This document shows positions 11,826-23,968 of a DNA stretch of 64,000 nt, one piece after another. Origin of the DNA: Sthenelais limicola. Lineage: Eukaryota; Annelida; Polychaeta; Phyllodocida; Sigalionidae. Position 1 is the first letter of the stretch; every line of letters starts with the position of its first letter. The position numbers were made by a program, and so were the translations under genes. The notes beneath the pieces were generated by a model that saw nothing but the letters and a program-made list of their open reading frames with translations, did not search any database and was not told the origin of the DNA. The DNA lies in contig OW804098.1 in assembly GCA_942159475.1 (NCBI GenBank), forward strand, positions 116,533,225 through 116,597,224, read 5' to 3'.

Positions 11826-12159
11826 TAGGGGATTCGCCATTTTGAATCTAGATTTGCATGGAATTATTGGACTAATGGTACAGTATACAATCTATAGAAA
11901 ACATGCCATGTTCTAATGTTCAATGCTCCAATGTCAATATCCATGTGTTATACATGTTTTCATAACACAAATCCCCATCTTTCCCATCATGCATTTGGTT
12001 AACATAGACCATTTACCCAAGCTATGATATTGGTCAAAATATCATTGCAATTTTCGATAAAAATGTTGCCAAATATTTGTATGTCAGATTTCACGTGAAT
12101 CCATCCCAGCATTCACTGTAACAGACATGCGCAGTGGCACATGCAAATCCCCTATTGAT
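11826..12159. mobile_element. family C MITE (copy 1)
   Basis: Ends AATAGGGGATTCGCCATTTT and GCACATGCAAATCCCCTATT; ~334 bp; internal landmarks TTTCCCATCATGCATTTGGT and ATGTGTTATACATGTTTTCA shared with the other C copies in reverse orientation. Confidence 0.85.
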
Positions 12160-12230
12160 ATACCCGTCACAAGAGGGGGAATGGTAGGCCTACATTAGAC
12201 AGATTGTGTGCACTCGTGATAGATGTATAT

Positions 12231-12464
12231 GGGTCAGATTTTCTGAAAATATACAATTCACATTCACCAATCCTCTCAAATAACCCAAATTTCAGGCGAA
12301 AATAAAGTCCAAAACACAGTCCAACCTAACCAAACAGATTGCTAAAATCAATGCAATACCGAATATAGTCGAATTTACCTAGTATTCACCAAATTGCAGC
12401 CTAATTTAGCGGAATTTATTAAATGTGTACAGCTGCCAATTGTACATTTTCTAAAAATCTGACC
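12231..12464. mobile_element. family B MITE (copy 2), just upstream of gene B exon 1
   Basis: Starts GGGTCAGATTTTCTGAAAAT, ends TGTACATTTTCTAAAAATCT GACC. Internal order is reversed relative to copy 3 at 12794-13030, so the two copies form an inverted pair around exon 1. Confidence 0.88.
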
Positions 12465-12474
12465 GATGTATTGG

Positions 12475-12634
12475 TATGCAGGCCAAGGGATGGGGGAGGG
12501 GAGGGGGGCAGGAGGGTGAGGGAGGATGTATGCAGGCCAAGGGATGGGGGAGGGGAGGGGGCAGGAGGGGGAGGGAGGATGTATGCAGGCCAAGGGATGG
12601 GGGAGGGGAGGGGGGCAGGAGGGGGAGGGAGGAC
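12475..12634. repeat. G-rich minisatellite, 3 x 53-54 bp, upstream of gene B ATG
   Basis: Units begin TATGCAGGCCAAGGGATGGG at 12475, 12529 and 12582, each with several runs of 3-6 G on the + strand. Ends 60 bp before the start codon. Open frames through it on both strands are low-complexity artefacts. Confidence 0.9.
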
Positions 12635-12694
12635 AACAGGGCACATTACCAGTGTCAGGAAGCGAGCGTTATCCATTCTTCACTTAAACTAGAG

Positions 12695-12763
12695 ATGAAT
12701 AACATGGTCATTACGCAGCAGCGGAGAGAAGGAACGCTCGTCTTCTACGTCAATGGGAAGAAG
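12695..12763 (+). CDS. XDH: XDH gene B exon 1 (start)
   Basis: 23 codons, [20 protein letters not shown] then GKK, donor gtaaga. It matches the LVFFVNGRK start of vertebrate XDH. The frame stays open upstream through a G-rich minisatellite with ATGs at 12476 and 12530, but this ATG (or the one at 12704) gives the normal family N-terminus. It is flanked by two family B MITEs. Confidence 0.82.
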
Positions 12764-15700
12764 GTAAGATAATTGGTCAATACATATAATTATGGGTCAG
12801 ATTTTCAGAAAATGTACAATTGGCAGATCAACACATTTAGTAAATTCTACTAAATTACACCGATAAATCGTCAATACTACGTATATCTGAGTATATATGT
12901 AGTATTGCCTTGATTCAAACAATCTGTTAGGTTATGTAAAACTTTATTTTGAATCGGATTTTTGTCTTTAATTTGGGTTATTTGAGAGGATTTGGGAAGG
13001 CGAATTGTACATTTTCTGAAAATCTGACCCATATATGAGGTGTCACAGGATAGTCGCATAATGGATATTCTTCAAATGTACATTTTAACAACATCACTTT
13101 GTGGGAATGTTCTTGTTTGTTGGGTGCTCAGCGCTGTACCAAATTGCCAAGACTGTGTATTGACGAGGTTATCACTAGAAATATAATTAACTAGTTCAAT
13201 ATAGAGATCCGGCAAAATATTTTTTTTTATTTAGTAATTATTAGCTGTCCTAAAGTTTACCATCATTGGAATCCGCTTGATTTCAACTTTTCAAATATGA
13301 CGGTACCTTTAAATCAATTTTTCGCGACTTATGACCCATTTTATGAAACACATCAGATGTAACATAATGCTTTATGTGTGTTTTTACCAGGTATAGTTTA
13401 GTTTATTACAGCTGTGTCAGTGGGGGGAGGTGAATCTCACCCAGTATTTTACACCGCTCCACTCATTTTGAGTATCCATGATGACTTTTTCCTTGAGATT
13501 AGAATAAAAGAAAGAAGAATTGAATGAATTATGCATAGCGGAGTCGCAACACGTAGGAACCTGGTTATAAATGGGACAGATTTTCAGAAAATGTACAATT
13601 CAACTCAAATAACCGAAATTTCAGACGAAAATAAAGTTCAAAACAGTTAAACCTAGCCAAACCGATTGCTAGAATCAATGCAATGCCAAATATACTCGAA
13701 TTTACCTAGTATTGACCAAATTGCAGCCTAATTTAGCAGAATTTACTAAATGTGTACAGCTGCCAGTTGTACATTTTCTGAAAATCTGACCCAAATGACA
13801 AATTGGAATTCATCACCAGTTATGATGAGCATATTTAATTCAACTTTAAATACATTTATTTCTTCTTTTTTTATATATACGTAGAAAAAAGTTATATTTC
13901 CCGAACATTTGACATACAGTCTCAGCCCAAAAATGCGTTGACTCAAAATATCTGCGGGGTTGTGTTGAACTGTATTTTGAACCTCACTATTGTCGTAAAT
14001 TTGTTTTATTTGAGGGGATTAGTGAAGGCGAATTGTACATTTTCTGGTGACTTCCCCCTTTCACTCTAGGTCCAAATCCTCAGATCAGATCAGAATGGTA
14101 TGTCAGCCTACTTCGCTAATCAGTATCCCTGCCTAGAACTCGGCGTTTTAATGGGAATATAATAACATCTTGTGGTCTTAATGGAATTATAATGTCAGTT
14201 TGCGGTTTGAGCCAAGAGGCTTTCCCTTCGCTGGAGGGGATTTCCTCAACTTTGGGCCTAGACTGCTATTATGCCATGATAGGTGTGGGTATTCACAAAA
14301 ACATGGCCAGATTAGCCCATGGCATAAACATGCCTGGATTGCACTAGTGGAATCCGTTTTTCGAATGCAACCAATCTACAACGTTATTTTGATTGGTTGC
14401 GTAAATTTAGTTGCACCAATCAATGACGCAACGTTGTAAGTGCTTGTTTCTGCCGAGTCAGAGGGTTGCGAGACACGAAATGAAGGTAATAATGATTAAA
14501 TAAGGCTAATATATATATATCATCAGGGATGTAGGAAGCAATTTAAACATGGGGGGGCCAACTTTGTCCCACAAAGTGAAATTGTATATCCATATGGATA
14601 CAACTAGAAGTTGATTTGGGAATAGTTTTCCTATGACACAAGGTCTAAGATTGTGTGTTATCGCAAGTGGCATGTTTGTATTTCAAATTTATACCTCTAT
14701 TACCCTGTATGGCTGTTTTAGTGATGAAATTTACTTGTTAATTGTAGACATTCCTGCTTGTTTGTGGGGACTTAGACAAATTTCAAGGCAAGAATTCTGT
14801 TGCACAATAAAAGTTTCAGACATTCAGGGTTATCCTAAGTCTATTTGTACCTAATTTGAAGGTCCCTGAAATTTATTCCTTGATATATACCATTTCGTAA
14901 TGAGTAAAAAATGATATATCAAAGGTTTTACACATTAATTTATCATTTTTTTTATGTTTTGGATATTTGTGGCTATGAGACTTGCATGGTAAATTTGTTG
15001 ATCTGCCATAGTCTATATATGTGGGTGGTCTGTCAATCAAACCTCTCTTAAGTGTCCTTTATTAACTGCGTATACATAGAAGGGTGCATTCATCCTAATA
15101 TAGAGGCACTGTGTAAGACCAGTTATAGAAGTAGCCTAAGGCCCAATTATGCCCTCCCCGCAGACCCTGAGAAATTCAAAACAAACAACCAAACAGGTCA
15201 GCTAGGTTGGAATATCCCCTATGTATGACATCAGTCTATAGAATACCCAATTCTTTGACTGGGTCCACACCTTCTATATTTAGTGGAGTACACCTACAAA
15301 CGTGCTGAGTATAGTTAGGACCAGGCAATATGAAACAGTGGGCTAATTGTGGCTATTCCTGCTTATTCTTAGACCCCTATGAGGAAGTTATCCTGTTTGT
15401 TCATTGAATTTTGTTGTGCAACAGCCCTCAGATCAGATAAGAATGGTATGTCAGCCTACCTTGCTAATCTGTATCCCTGCCTAGAACTCTGTGTTTTAAT
15501 GGGAATATAATGATATTTTGCAGTTTTAATGGTTTTATGAAGGCACTTAGTGGTTTGAGGTAAGAGGCTTTCCCTTTGCTGGAAGGGACTTTCTCAACTT
15601 GGGCCTACACAGCTATGCTTGTGTTTATTTTCGGCGAAATTGGTTTTCGCATGGGCCACAACTTGTCTCTAGTTACAGACGTTTACTAGCATTTTACATT

Positions 15701-18700
15701 ACTGAGAGAGGGCATTCTCTATCTGGAGGAATTCTTTTTCAGCATTCAAAATTGTACATAAAGGTAAAATGGTGGGGGGGGGGGGCAAACCATACTCTGG
15801 CCCCCCCCACTTTCATTGGTGGGGGGGCCATGGCCCCTGTGGCCCCCCTGGTTCCGACATCACTGATCATGGCATAAAAATAGAACCCAACTCGAGATGG
15901 ATCTAGCATGACGGATTCACAAAACGCTTGTGCGTAATTTTTCCGTTTTTCCACTTCGCCACTCGGGAAAAACGGAAAAACAACGCACTCGTGTTTTGTG
16001 AATCCATCATGCTAGATCCATCTCTCGTTGAGTTATATCTTATGATCTGATAAAAGGGAGATTTACAACAGACCATATAATTATATGCATTCTGTACTAT
16101 AGGGAATTAGTGCATGTCAAATAGACCTCACTTACTCGTAGATGAAAGCCAGTCGACGACCTAGCCATTTGTTTTTATTAGTACACATTTAGTGGGCTGT
16201 AAATCATGCCCATCCTAACACATGAGCATAGCTAACATAATGTTCACTTTCCAGAATATGATTTGATTCTTTAATTTGAATTTTTAATATCTTCCATAAG
16301 CATCCTATATTGTAAAAATGTTGTTCTCAGCTTAAGTTGAAGAAAAAGGTAATAGATCGCGTCTACTAATTTACCTATAAAAGCAGTTACTTCATACATC
16401 AATTTCCGATTTCTCACAAATAATGCATTTCTAAAACAACATGTATATCAATTAAGGCAGTTATTCTGATATAAATTATTGTTGCGATTTTGTTATATAA
16501 ATAAGCTACGCTTTGATAATCTAGGGTAGTATATAGATGAATACAATGATATTAACGCCCTGTGCCTAATTACTAATTAAGTAAGTACTTAAAACATTAA
16601 TACAGTATCCAAATTCAAAGAATATAGCTTTATTTTCTCTAAATCGACTCGAATCAATTTTCTCAGTTCTTTCTTTCATCCTTATTGCCATATAAGGGAA
16701 TATTAAAAATGACCGTAAGTTGGTACTTCATCCATTTATTCTTGACCTACTGGCCTTTTCTTGAAATTTTCATTTCTTGTTGTCAAGTGGCAGCTTCGAG
16801 TATACAGAACTCATTTAATAGGCAGTCTAGGCTCAGAGTTGAGAGAGTCCCTACAAACTGAGGCAGTCTAGGTTCAGAGTTGAGAGACTCCCTACAAACT
16901 AAGGCAAAGCCTCTCCAGTCTAGGCTCAGAATTGAGAGAGGCCCTACAGACTGAGGGAAAACCTCTCCAGTCTCAGCTCTCCAGTCTCAACTCAGAGTTG
17001 AGAGACTCCCTATAAACTGAGGGAAAGCCTCTCCAATCTAGGCTCAGATGAGAGAGTCCCTCCTGCTCCAAACTGCAAAATGCCATTAGTAGGCATCCAA
17101 TCACTGACATTTTTTTTTGTTTTTGTTTTTACGACAACTTCTTTTATTCAATCTGTCAACAATGTCATCTTCCTCCGGGACAGCTATACATCGAGAATTA
17201 CACACGTCCCTCTTCTGCATCATGTTTGCTCGATAATTTTATATTTTTCTCAGTTTTTATTCTTATAACATTAACACTAGAGTACCACTGTTACACAATT
17301 TGCTCATATATATATCACAACACAACTATCCTCATGTATTACCCACTCACTTGTCTACCGATTTGAGGTGGGTAGGGTGTCGAAAGGTTATTTATTCTGA
17401 TCTATTAGATCTGTCAGATCCGAGAATATTTTTCTCCACTTTCCATCCTCTTCCCTGTCTATTGTCGTGAGTTTATTCTGATATAGGATGATTGAGATCT
17501 TAGATCTCAGTTCATAACAAAATACGAACCATTCTAACATGCCTTTATGGAAGAGTTTCTGGCGATGTATAAAAGCTTTTGCTACGAGAATGATCCAATT
17601 TATTATCTTACTATTTGTACCCTTCTTGTCGAATCTGAACATGATGTTTATTCTTTCAACATTAAATTCTCCATTAGCATTTTTTTTTATCACCTTTTTC
17701 CCACTTGGGTCCTCGTTTAGGTACCCTATAGAGTCTATAAACTCAAAGATATTCCTCCACAAGGTTTTTGTTCTTCCACACAACATGAAAAAATGGACGA
17801 CATCGTCTCTTTCAGTACAGAATGAGCAAACAGGTAGTGGTTTGATACCAACATTTTTTAGATAGTAATTGCAAGTGATAGTTTTATGAATAATCCTGTA
17901 TTGTAACACCTGAAGTCTTGTTTCACAAGAGGCTTTGTATGAGATTAAAAAGACTTTTTTCCAGTCTATTTGACTGAAATCTTCGTCTCCCATGTCTAAC
18001 AGCTGCTGCCACGAGTTAAGTTTCTCTCGTTTTACCTTCATACTTTCTATTAGAGCGTTATAGATCTTTTTGCTGGAACATGTCAATATATCTATACATT
18101 GGCTATTGATGTTTATATTTATGTTCCCTTTATCCTCGCAGGGGGGGGAATTTTGTATGATCGTGAGCCATTCTTTAGGTATGGCTTTTTTCAAATCTTT
18201 CATCATATGGTAGTCAGGTATAAATCCATATTGTCTTTTTACCTCTAAGATTGACATCATTTTACCTTGTTGGTTGATCAAATCACCTATACATGTAATT
18301 CCATTTTTCTCCCAGCTGTGATAGTAAAACATTTTTTTTTTTTCTCTAATTAGTCTATTTGACCATATTCTTTCTCTCAGTATTTCGTTTCTCGAAACTG
18401 GCTCTTTATTGTAGAAATATTTATTCCATATTGAGAATACCTCTTGGTAGAAACTATTCAACGCTTTACGTGGCATGCTTCTACACAACAATACATCTTC
18501 TGCTTTCTTCGCAGTGGGGGAATAAGAAGCCATTTCTCTAAATGCTTTACCTGTACTATCTTGGAGTATTCTTTGTACCCACTTGAGGCGGTTAGTGTCA
18601 ATTACTTCCTTAATAGTCCTTAACCCCAGCCCACCGTCTTCTGCCTTTTGGGCTAAAAACGCTGTACTGATTTTGTGGTCTTTATTTAACCAAACAAAGT

Positions 18701-21700
18701 TCAACATAATTTCATGGATTTTACTTTGGATCTTCTTTGGTAATGCAATACATGCCAGCACATGCTGGAAAATGGGGAGCAGGAATACATTGCACACTAA
18801 TACCCTTCCCTTGATGGTAAGGTTCCTCCTTTTCCATTGGTTCACAATTAACTTGGTTCTATCCAATAGTTTTTCACTATTTACGACTGATAGTTTTGTC
18901 TCGTTTCTTGGGGAGAGAAGAGTCACCCCCAGCACATTCATTTTATTCGTCCAATCTATTTTGAGTATTTCTCTGTTAGTTAACTTAATTTCTCCTATAT
19001 TGAATCCCTTGGATTTTTTTGCATTTAATTTCAAGCCTGAGGATAAGGCATATCTATCTAGCATTTGAATAATCTTATGTAAGGAGAACTCATTCTTGAC
19101 CATGACGGTCATATCATCGGCGAACTGCACTAGTTTTGACTCTTCTCCCCCCCCTAGATCAACTCCCTCAATGTCGACTTCACTGACATTCTTATCTGAT
19201 CTCAAAGGTGGTGAGTCTAGACTGAACGGATATATTGAAGTACATATACGGGAACAAGACATGGAGACTAACTGCCACAAGCGGGCATGTGTCAGTCCTG
19301 TCCCTTGTCTAACAATCTAAAACTTATACAGGTGAAATAACAGTTGGTTAAAGGAGCATGCATATTGCATGAGTTGGGAAGCAATGAGTGCAGTATTTGA
19401 TACAACTGAAAGCAAGATGTTAATTAATTGCTTTATAAATAATACCGTTAAAAATCCAAAATCAAAGATTTTAAAACCCCAAAGCACTCTCAAGGGTTTT
19501 GGTGACAGAGGATGACAGAAGTTCCCCCCCAGACCCTTCCTCCTAGGTCTTCCCCCTTAGGACCTTCCTCCTAGGTCTTCCCCCTTAGGACCTTCCTCCT
19601 AGGACTTCCCCCTTAAGACCTTCCTCCTAGGACTTCCCCATTAGGACCTTTCTCCTAGGACTTCCCCCTTAAGACCTTCCTCCTAGGTCTTCCCCCCCAG
19701 ACCCTTCTTCCTAGGACTTCCCCCCAGACCCTTCCTCCTAGGACTTCCCCCTTAGGACCTTCCCTCCTAGGACTTCCCTCTTAGGACCTCTCATAATTGG
19801 GACTCCCCCTTAGGACTCCCTTCCCTTAGGAGCCTTCCCATTAGAGCCTTCCCTTAGGACTTCCCCTTTAGGACTTCCCCCTTAGGAATTCCCCTTAGGA
19901 CTTCCCCTTAGAGCCTTCCCCTTAGAGCCTTCCCCTTAGAGCCTTCCCCTTAGGACTTCCCCTTAGAGCCTTCCCCTTAGGACTTCCCCTTAGAGCCTTC
20001 CCCTTAGAGCCTTCCCCTTAGAGCCTTCCCCTTAGGACTTCCCCTTATAGCCTTCCCCTTAGAGCCTTCCCCTTAGAGCCTTCCCCTTAGAGCCTTCCCC
20101 TTAGAGCCTTCCCCTTAGGACTTCCCCTTAGAACCTTCCCCTTAGAGCCTTCCCCTTAGAGCCTTCCCCTTAGAGCCTTCCCCTTAGGACTTCCCCTTAG
20201 AGCCTTCCCCTTAGAGCCTTCCCCTTAGAGCCTTCCCCTTAGAGCCTTCCCCTTAGGACTTCCCCTTAGAGCCTTCCCCTTAGAGCCTTCCCCTTAGGAC
20301 TTCCCCTTAGAGCCTTCCCCTTAGAGCCTTCCACTTAGAGCCTTCCCCTTAGATCCTACCCCTTAGAGCCTTCCCCTTAGGAGTTCCCCTTAGAGCCTTC
20401 CCCTTAGAGCCTTCCCCTTAGAGCCTTCCCCTTAGAGCCTTCCCCTTAGAGCCTTCCCCTCAGAGCCTTCCCCTTAGGACTTCCCCTTAGAGCCTTCCCC
20501 TTAGAGCCTTCCCCTTAGAGCCTTCCCCTTAGAGCCTTCCCCTTAGGACTTCCCCTTAGAGCCTTCCCCTTAGAGCCTTCCCCTTAGAGCCTTCCCCTTA
20601 GAGCCTTCCCCTTAGAGCCTTCCCCTTAGAGCCTTCCCCTTAGGACTTTGGACAGAGGATGACAGGAGTTTTCCCCCCAGACCCTTCCTCCTTGGACTTC
20701 CCCCCTGTACTTCCCCCTTAGGACTTCCCCTATGACCTTCCCACTACAATGTTCGCCCATAGGACTTCCACCCTAAGACTTTCCCACCTAGGACCCTTCC
20801 CCACTAGACATGGTGAATAACAACTTCTATTGCAAAGTGTCATTGCTTCCTGCAATGGGCAAGGAACAATTTTCCTTCTCCAGTCTAGGCTCAGAGTTGA
20901 GAGAGTCCCCACAAACTGAGGCAATGCCTCTCCAGTCTAGGCTCAGAGTTGAGAGAGTCCCTACAAACTGAGGCAAAGTTTGTCCAGTCTAGGCTCAGAG
21001 TTGAGAGAGTCCCTACAAACTGAGGTAATGCGTCTTCAGTCTAGGCTCAGAGTTGAGAGAGTCCCTACAAACTGAGGCAAGCCTCTCCAGTCTAGGCTCA
21101 GAGTTGAGAGAGTCCCTAAAAACTGAGGCAATGCCTATCCAGTCTAGGCTCAGAGTTGAGAGAGTCCCTACAAACTGAGGCAAGCCTCTCCAGTCTAGGC
21201 TCAGAGTTGAGAGAGTCCCTACAAACTGAGGTAATGCCTATCCAGTCTAGGCTCAGAGTTGAGAGAGTCCCTACGAACTGAGGCAAAGCCTCTCTAGTCT
21301 AGGCTCAGAGTTGAGAGAGTCCCTAAAAACTGAGGCAAAGTTTGTCCAGTCTAGGCCCAGACTTGAGAGAGTCCCTACAAACTGAGGTAATGCCTCTCCA
21401 GTCTAGGCTCAGAGTTGAGAGAGTCCCTACAAACTGAGGCAAAGTTTGTCCAGTCTAGGCCCAGACTTGAGAGAGTCCCTACAAACTGAGGTAATGCCTC
21501 TTCAGTCTAGGCTCAGAGTTGAGAGAGTCCCTACAAACTGAGGTAATGCCTATCCAGTCTAGGCTCAGAGTTGAGAGAGTCCCTACAAACTGAGGCAAAG
21601 CTTGTCCAGTATAGGCTCAGAATTGAGCGAGTCCCTACAAACTGAGGCAAAGCTTCTCCAGTCTAGGCTCAGAGTTGAGAGAGTCCCTGCAAACTGTGGC

Positions 21701-23937
21701 AATGCCTCTCCAGTCTAGGCTCAGAGTTGAGAGAGTCCCTACAGACTGAGGCAATGCCTCTCCAGTCTAGGCTCAGAGTTGAGAGAGTCCCTACAGACTG
21801 ACTCTGTCATTCTGGTTAAACCTTCGAAAATGGAAACAGTTACAGGAAAATGAGTCATAAAGTCGCAAAGTTTATATTTTTCAAAGTCATTTATTTACAG
21901 GTTCTATGTGTTGGAATGTTGGGGTATCTAATCCACATAAATGCAACATTTCCAGACCGTGTATTTAATATAACATTCATTAATTAAATATTAAATACGG
22001 TTATCTTTATAGAGTATATTTAGCTCCTTTACTAGGAATTGCCCACCCGGAAATATAGCAAAAACCTTTGTTTTCAAAAATAAAATATATATAAATACCT
22101 ATTGTCCTAATGTTGACCATCATTGGAATCAGCTTGATCTCACGTTTTCAAATTTGATGGTATCTCAAAATCGATTTTGTGCGACCTCTGTAACACATCA
22201 CATAGAGGAAACCCTCATATATGACAATGTCATATAGATTGATAAATGATATATTGATCATATATATAGGATTTTTATCCCAACATCTCAATTTACATAA
22301 CAGTTGTCAGAAATAGTAAATTACACTCTGCACTTTGGACCGTGCAGGTCTTCCGGGCATACAATGATTGATAAATGATTTGATTGAAGTTGTGATATTT
22401 CTATTTTGTATTATTATCAGTGATGAGTGATGCGGTAGCGTATATCAATGTATGGCTAAGGTTAAGTGGGTATATATGGTCATATATATATATATTTCAT
22501 TCTAAACATGTTCAACTGTTTATGTATCTTACACTTTTCTGATTGTTTACAGATTGTGGAGGACAATGCTGACCCTGAACACACTCTCCTTTCCTACCTC
22601 AGGAATAACTGTATCCTTTCCTAACATTCTGTTATAAAATTAGATAAATAATAAATAAATGAAGTTATTTACATGTAGCTTGTGGTGAGAATTAAAGATT
22701 TAAATTACATCCAAGTTATGGAATGGAGTTACATCATCATTAACATCGTAGCAGTCTAGGCCCAAAGATGAGAGAGTCCCTTCAAACAGAGGGAAAGCCT
22801 CTCGCCTCAAACATCTGACACCTCAGTTGATATGCTAAATCAGGGGAAATGTTCTAAATATCATGATAGTAAGACAGTGTTAGTCTAAACATGGGTTTCT
22901 TTTATACTTAGACCCGGTTTGGTCAGATTCTGGGGTGTATTTTTGTAACAATAGACCACAGCAATCACTTCTGGCAACTTCCGGTAAGGAATGGGGGTTA
23001 TAGATGTCGAAAGAACTGGTAAATAAATGGTCTAGTGGTTGGTGAATCTTTTTTACTTAATAGCCCTCAGTTGAATCTGACCAAACCGCGTCTAAAAGCA
23101 TTAATACCCTTGGTTTTGGATGGTCTAAGTGGTCTGTTGCTCACTTAGACCATCCAAAACCTCAGGTATTAATGCAATAATATCACTTATAAAATGGTTA
23201 ATCGTTCTGCTAACATGCACCAATGTTGTCAACAACTATCCTTATCATAAGTCATATATTCATCAATTAACACTGTAGCCATAGGGCTTTATGGTTATTT
23301 GAACTTATGAACAGGAACCTGAGCCTATCTGTGGGTTAGATACAATAGGGGAGTTGCATATACCACTGTGCTTGCCTGTTACAATGCATGCTGGGCGGAA
23401 TAGATACAGTTCAAGTCTGACACATATTTTGTGGCAATTGTATCGAAAATTGGGACAATGTTTTCACCAATATCACAGTTTATATAAATGATCTATGAAA
23501 ACCAAATGCATGATGGGAAATATGCATATGGAGGCTTGTGTTATGGCAACATGTATAACATGTGAATATTGACATTGGAGCACCTATGGATTTTCCATGC
23601 TGAACATGGCAAGTTTCCGATTTATTTTATACTGACATACAAGTCACTGACATACAATTCCATCCTAATCGAAGATTCAAGATGGTGGACATGCAAGTCC
23701 CCTATTGAATAGGCATGCTAGTATAGCGATGGCAGAGATATGTGATGTGCTTCAGGAAAATGAGTCATAAGTCGCAAAAAATAGATTTTGAGATACCAAT
23801 GTATTTGAAAAGATGGGATGAATAGCTAGACACAGCAGTGGGCAGAATAACCATGGCAATTCTTAAATGAATTAAACCCGTGAGCCTATGTCACAATTAT
23901 GTTTCACTGTATTGTTTGACTTGCTGTATAAACATCC

Positions 23938-23968
<31 letters not shown>

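Noticed and set aside
12375..12772. Several overlapping open frames on both strands rich in Pro/Ser/Cys or Gly/Arg
   Set aside because: They are translations of the G-rich minisatellite; only the last 23 codons of the + frame (12695-12763) are real exon sequence.
18583..19068. 161-codon + strand frame
   Set aside because: Antisense shadow of the LINE ORF.
19518..21800. Regularly spaced repeats that could suggest a CRISPR array
   Set aside because: Units are directly adjacent or differ by simple variants with no unique spacers, and the DNA is clearly from an animal genome; these are minisatellites.
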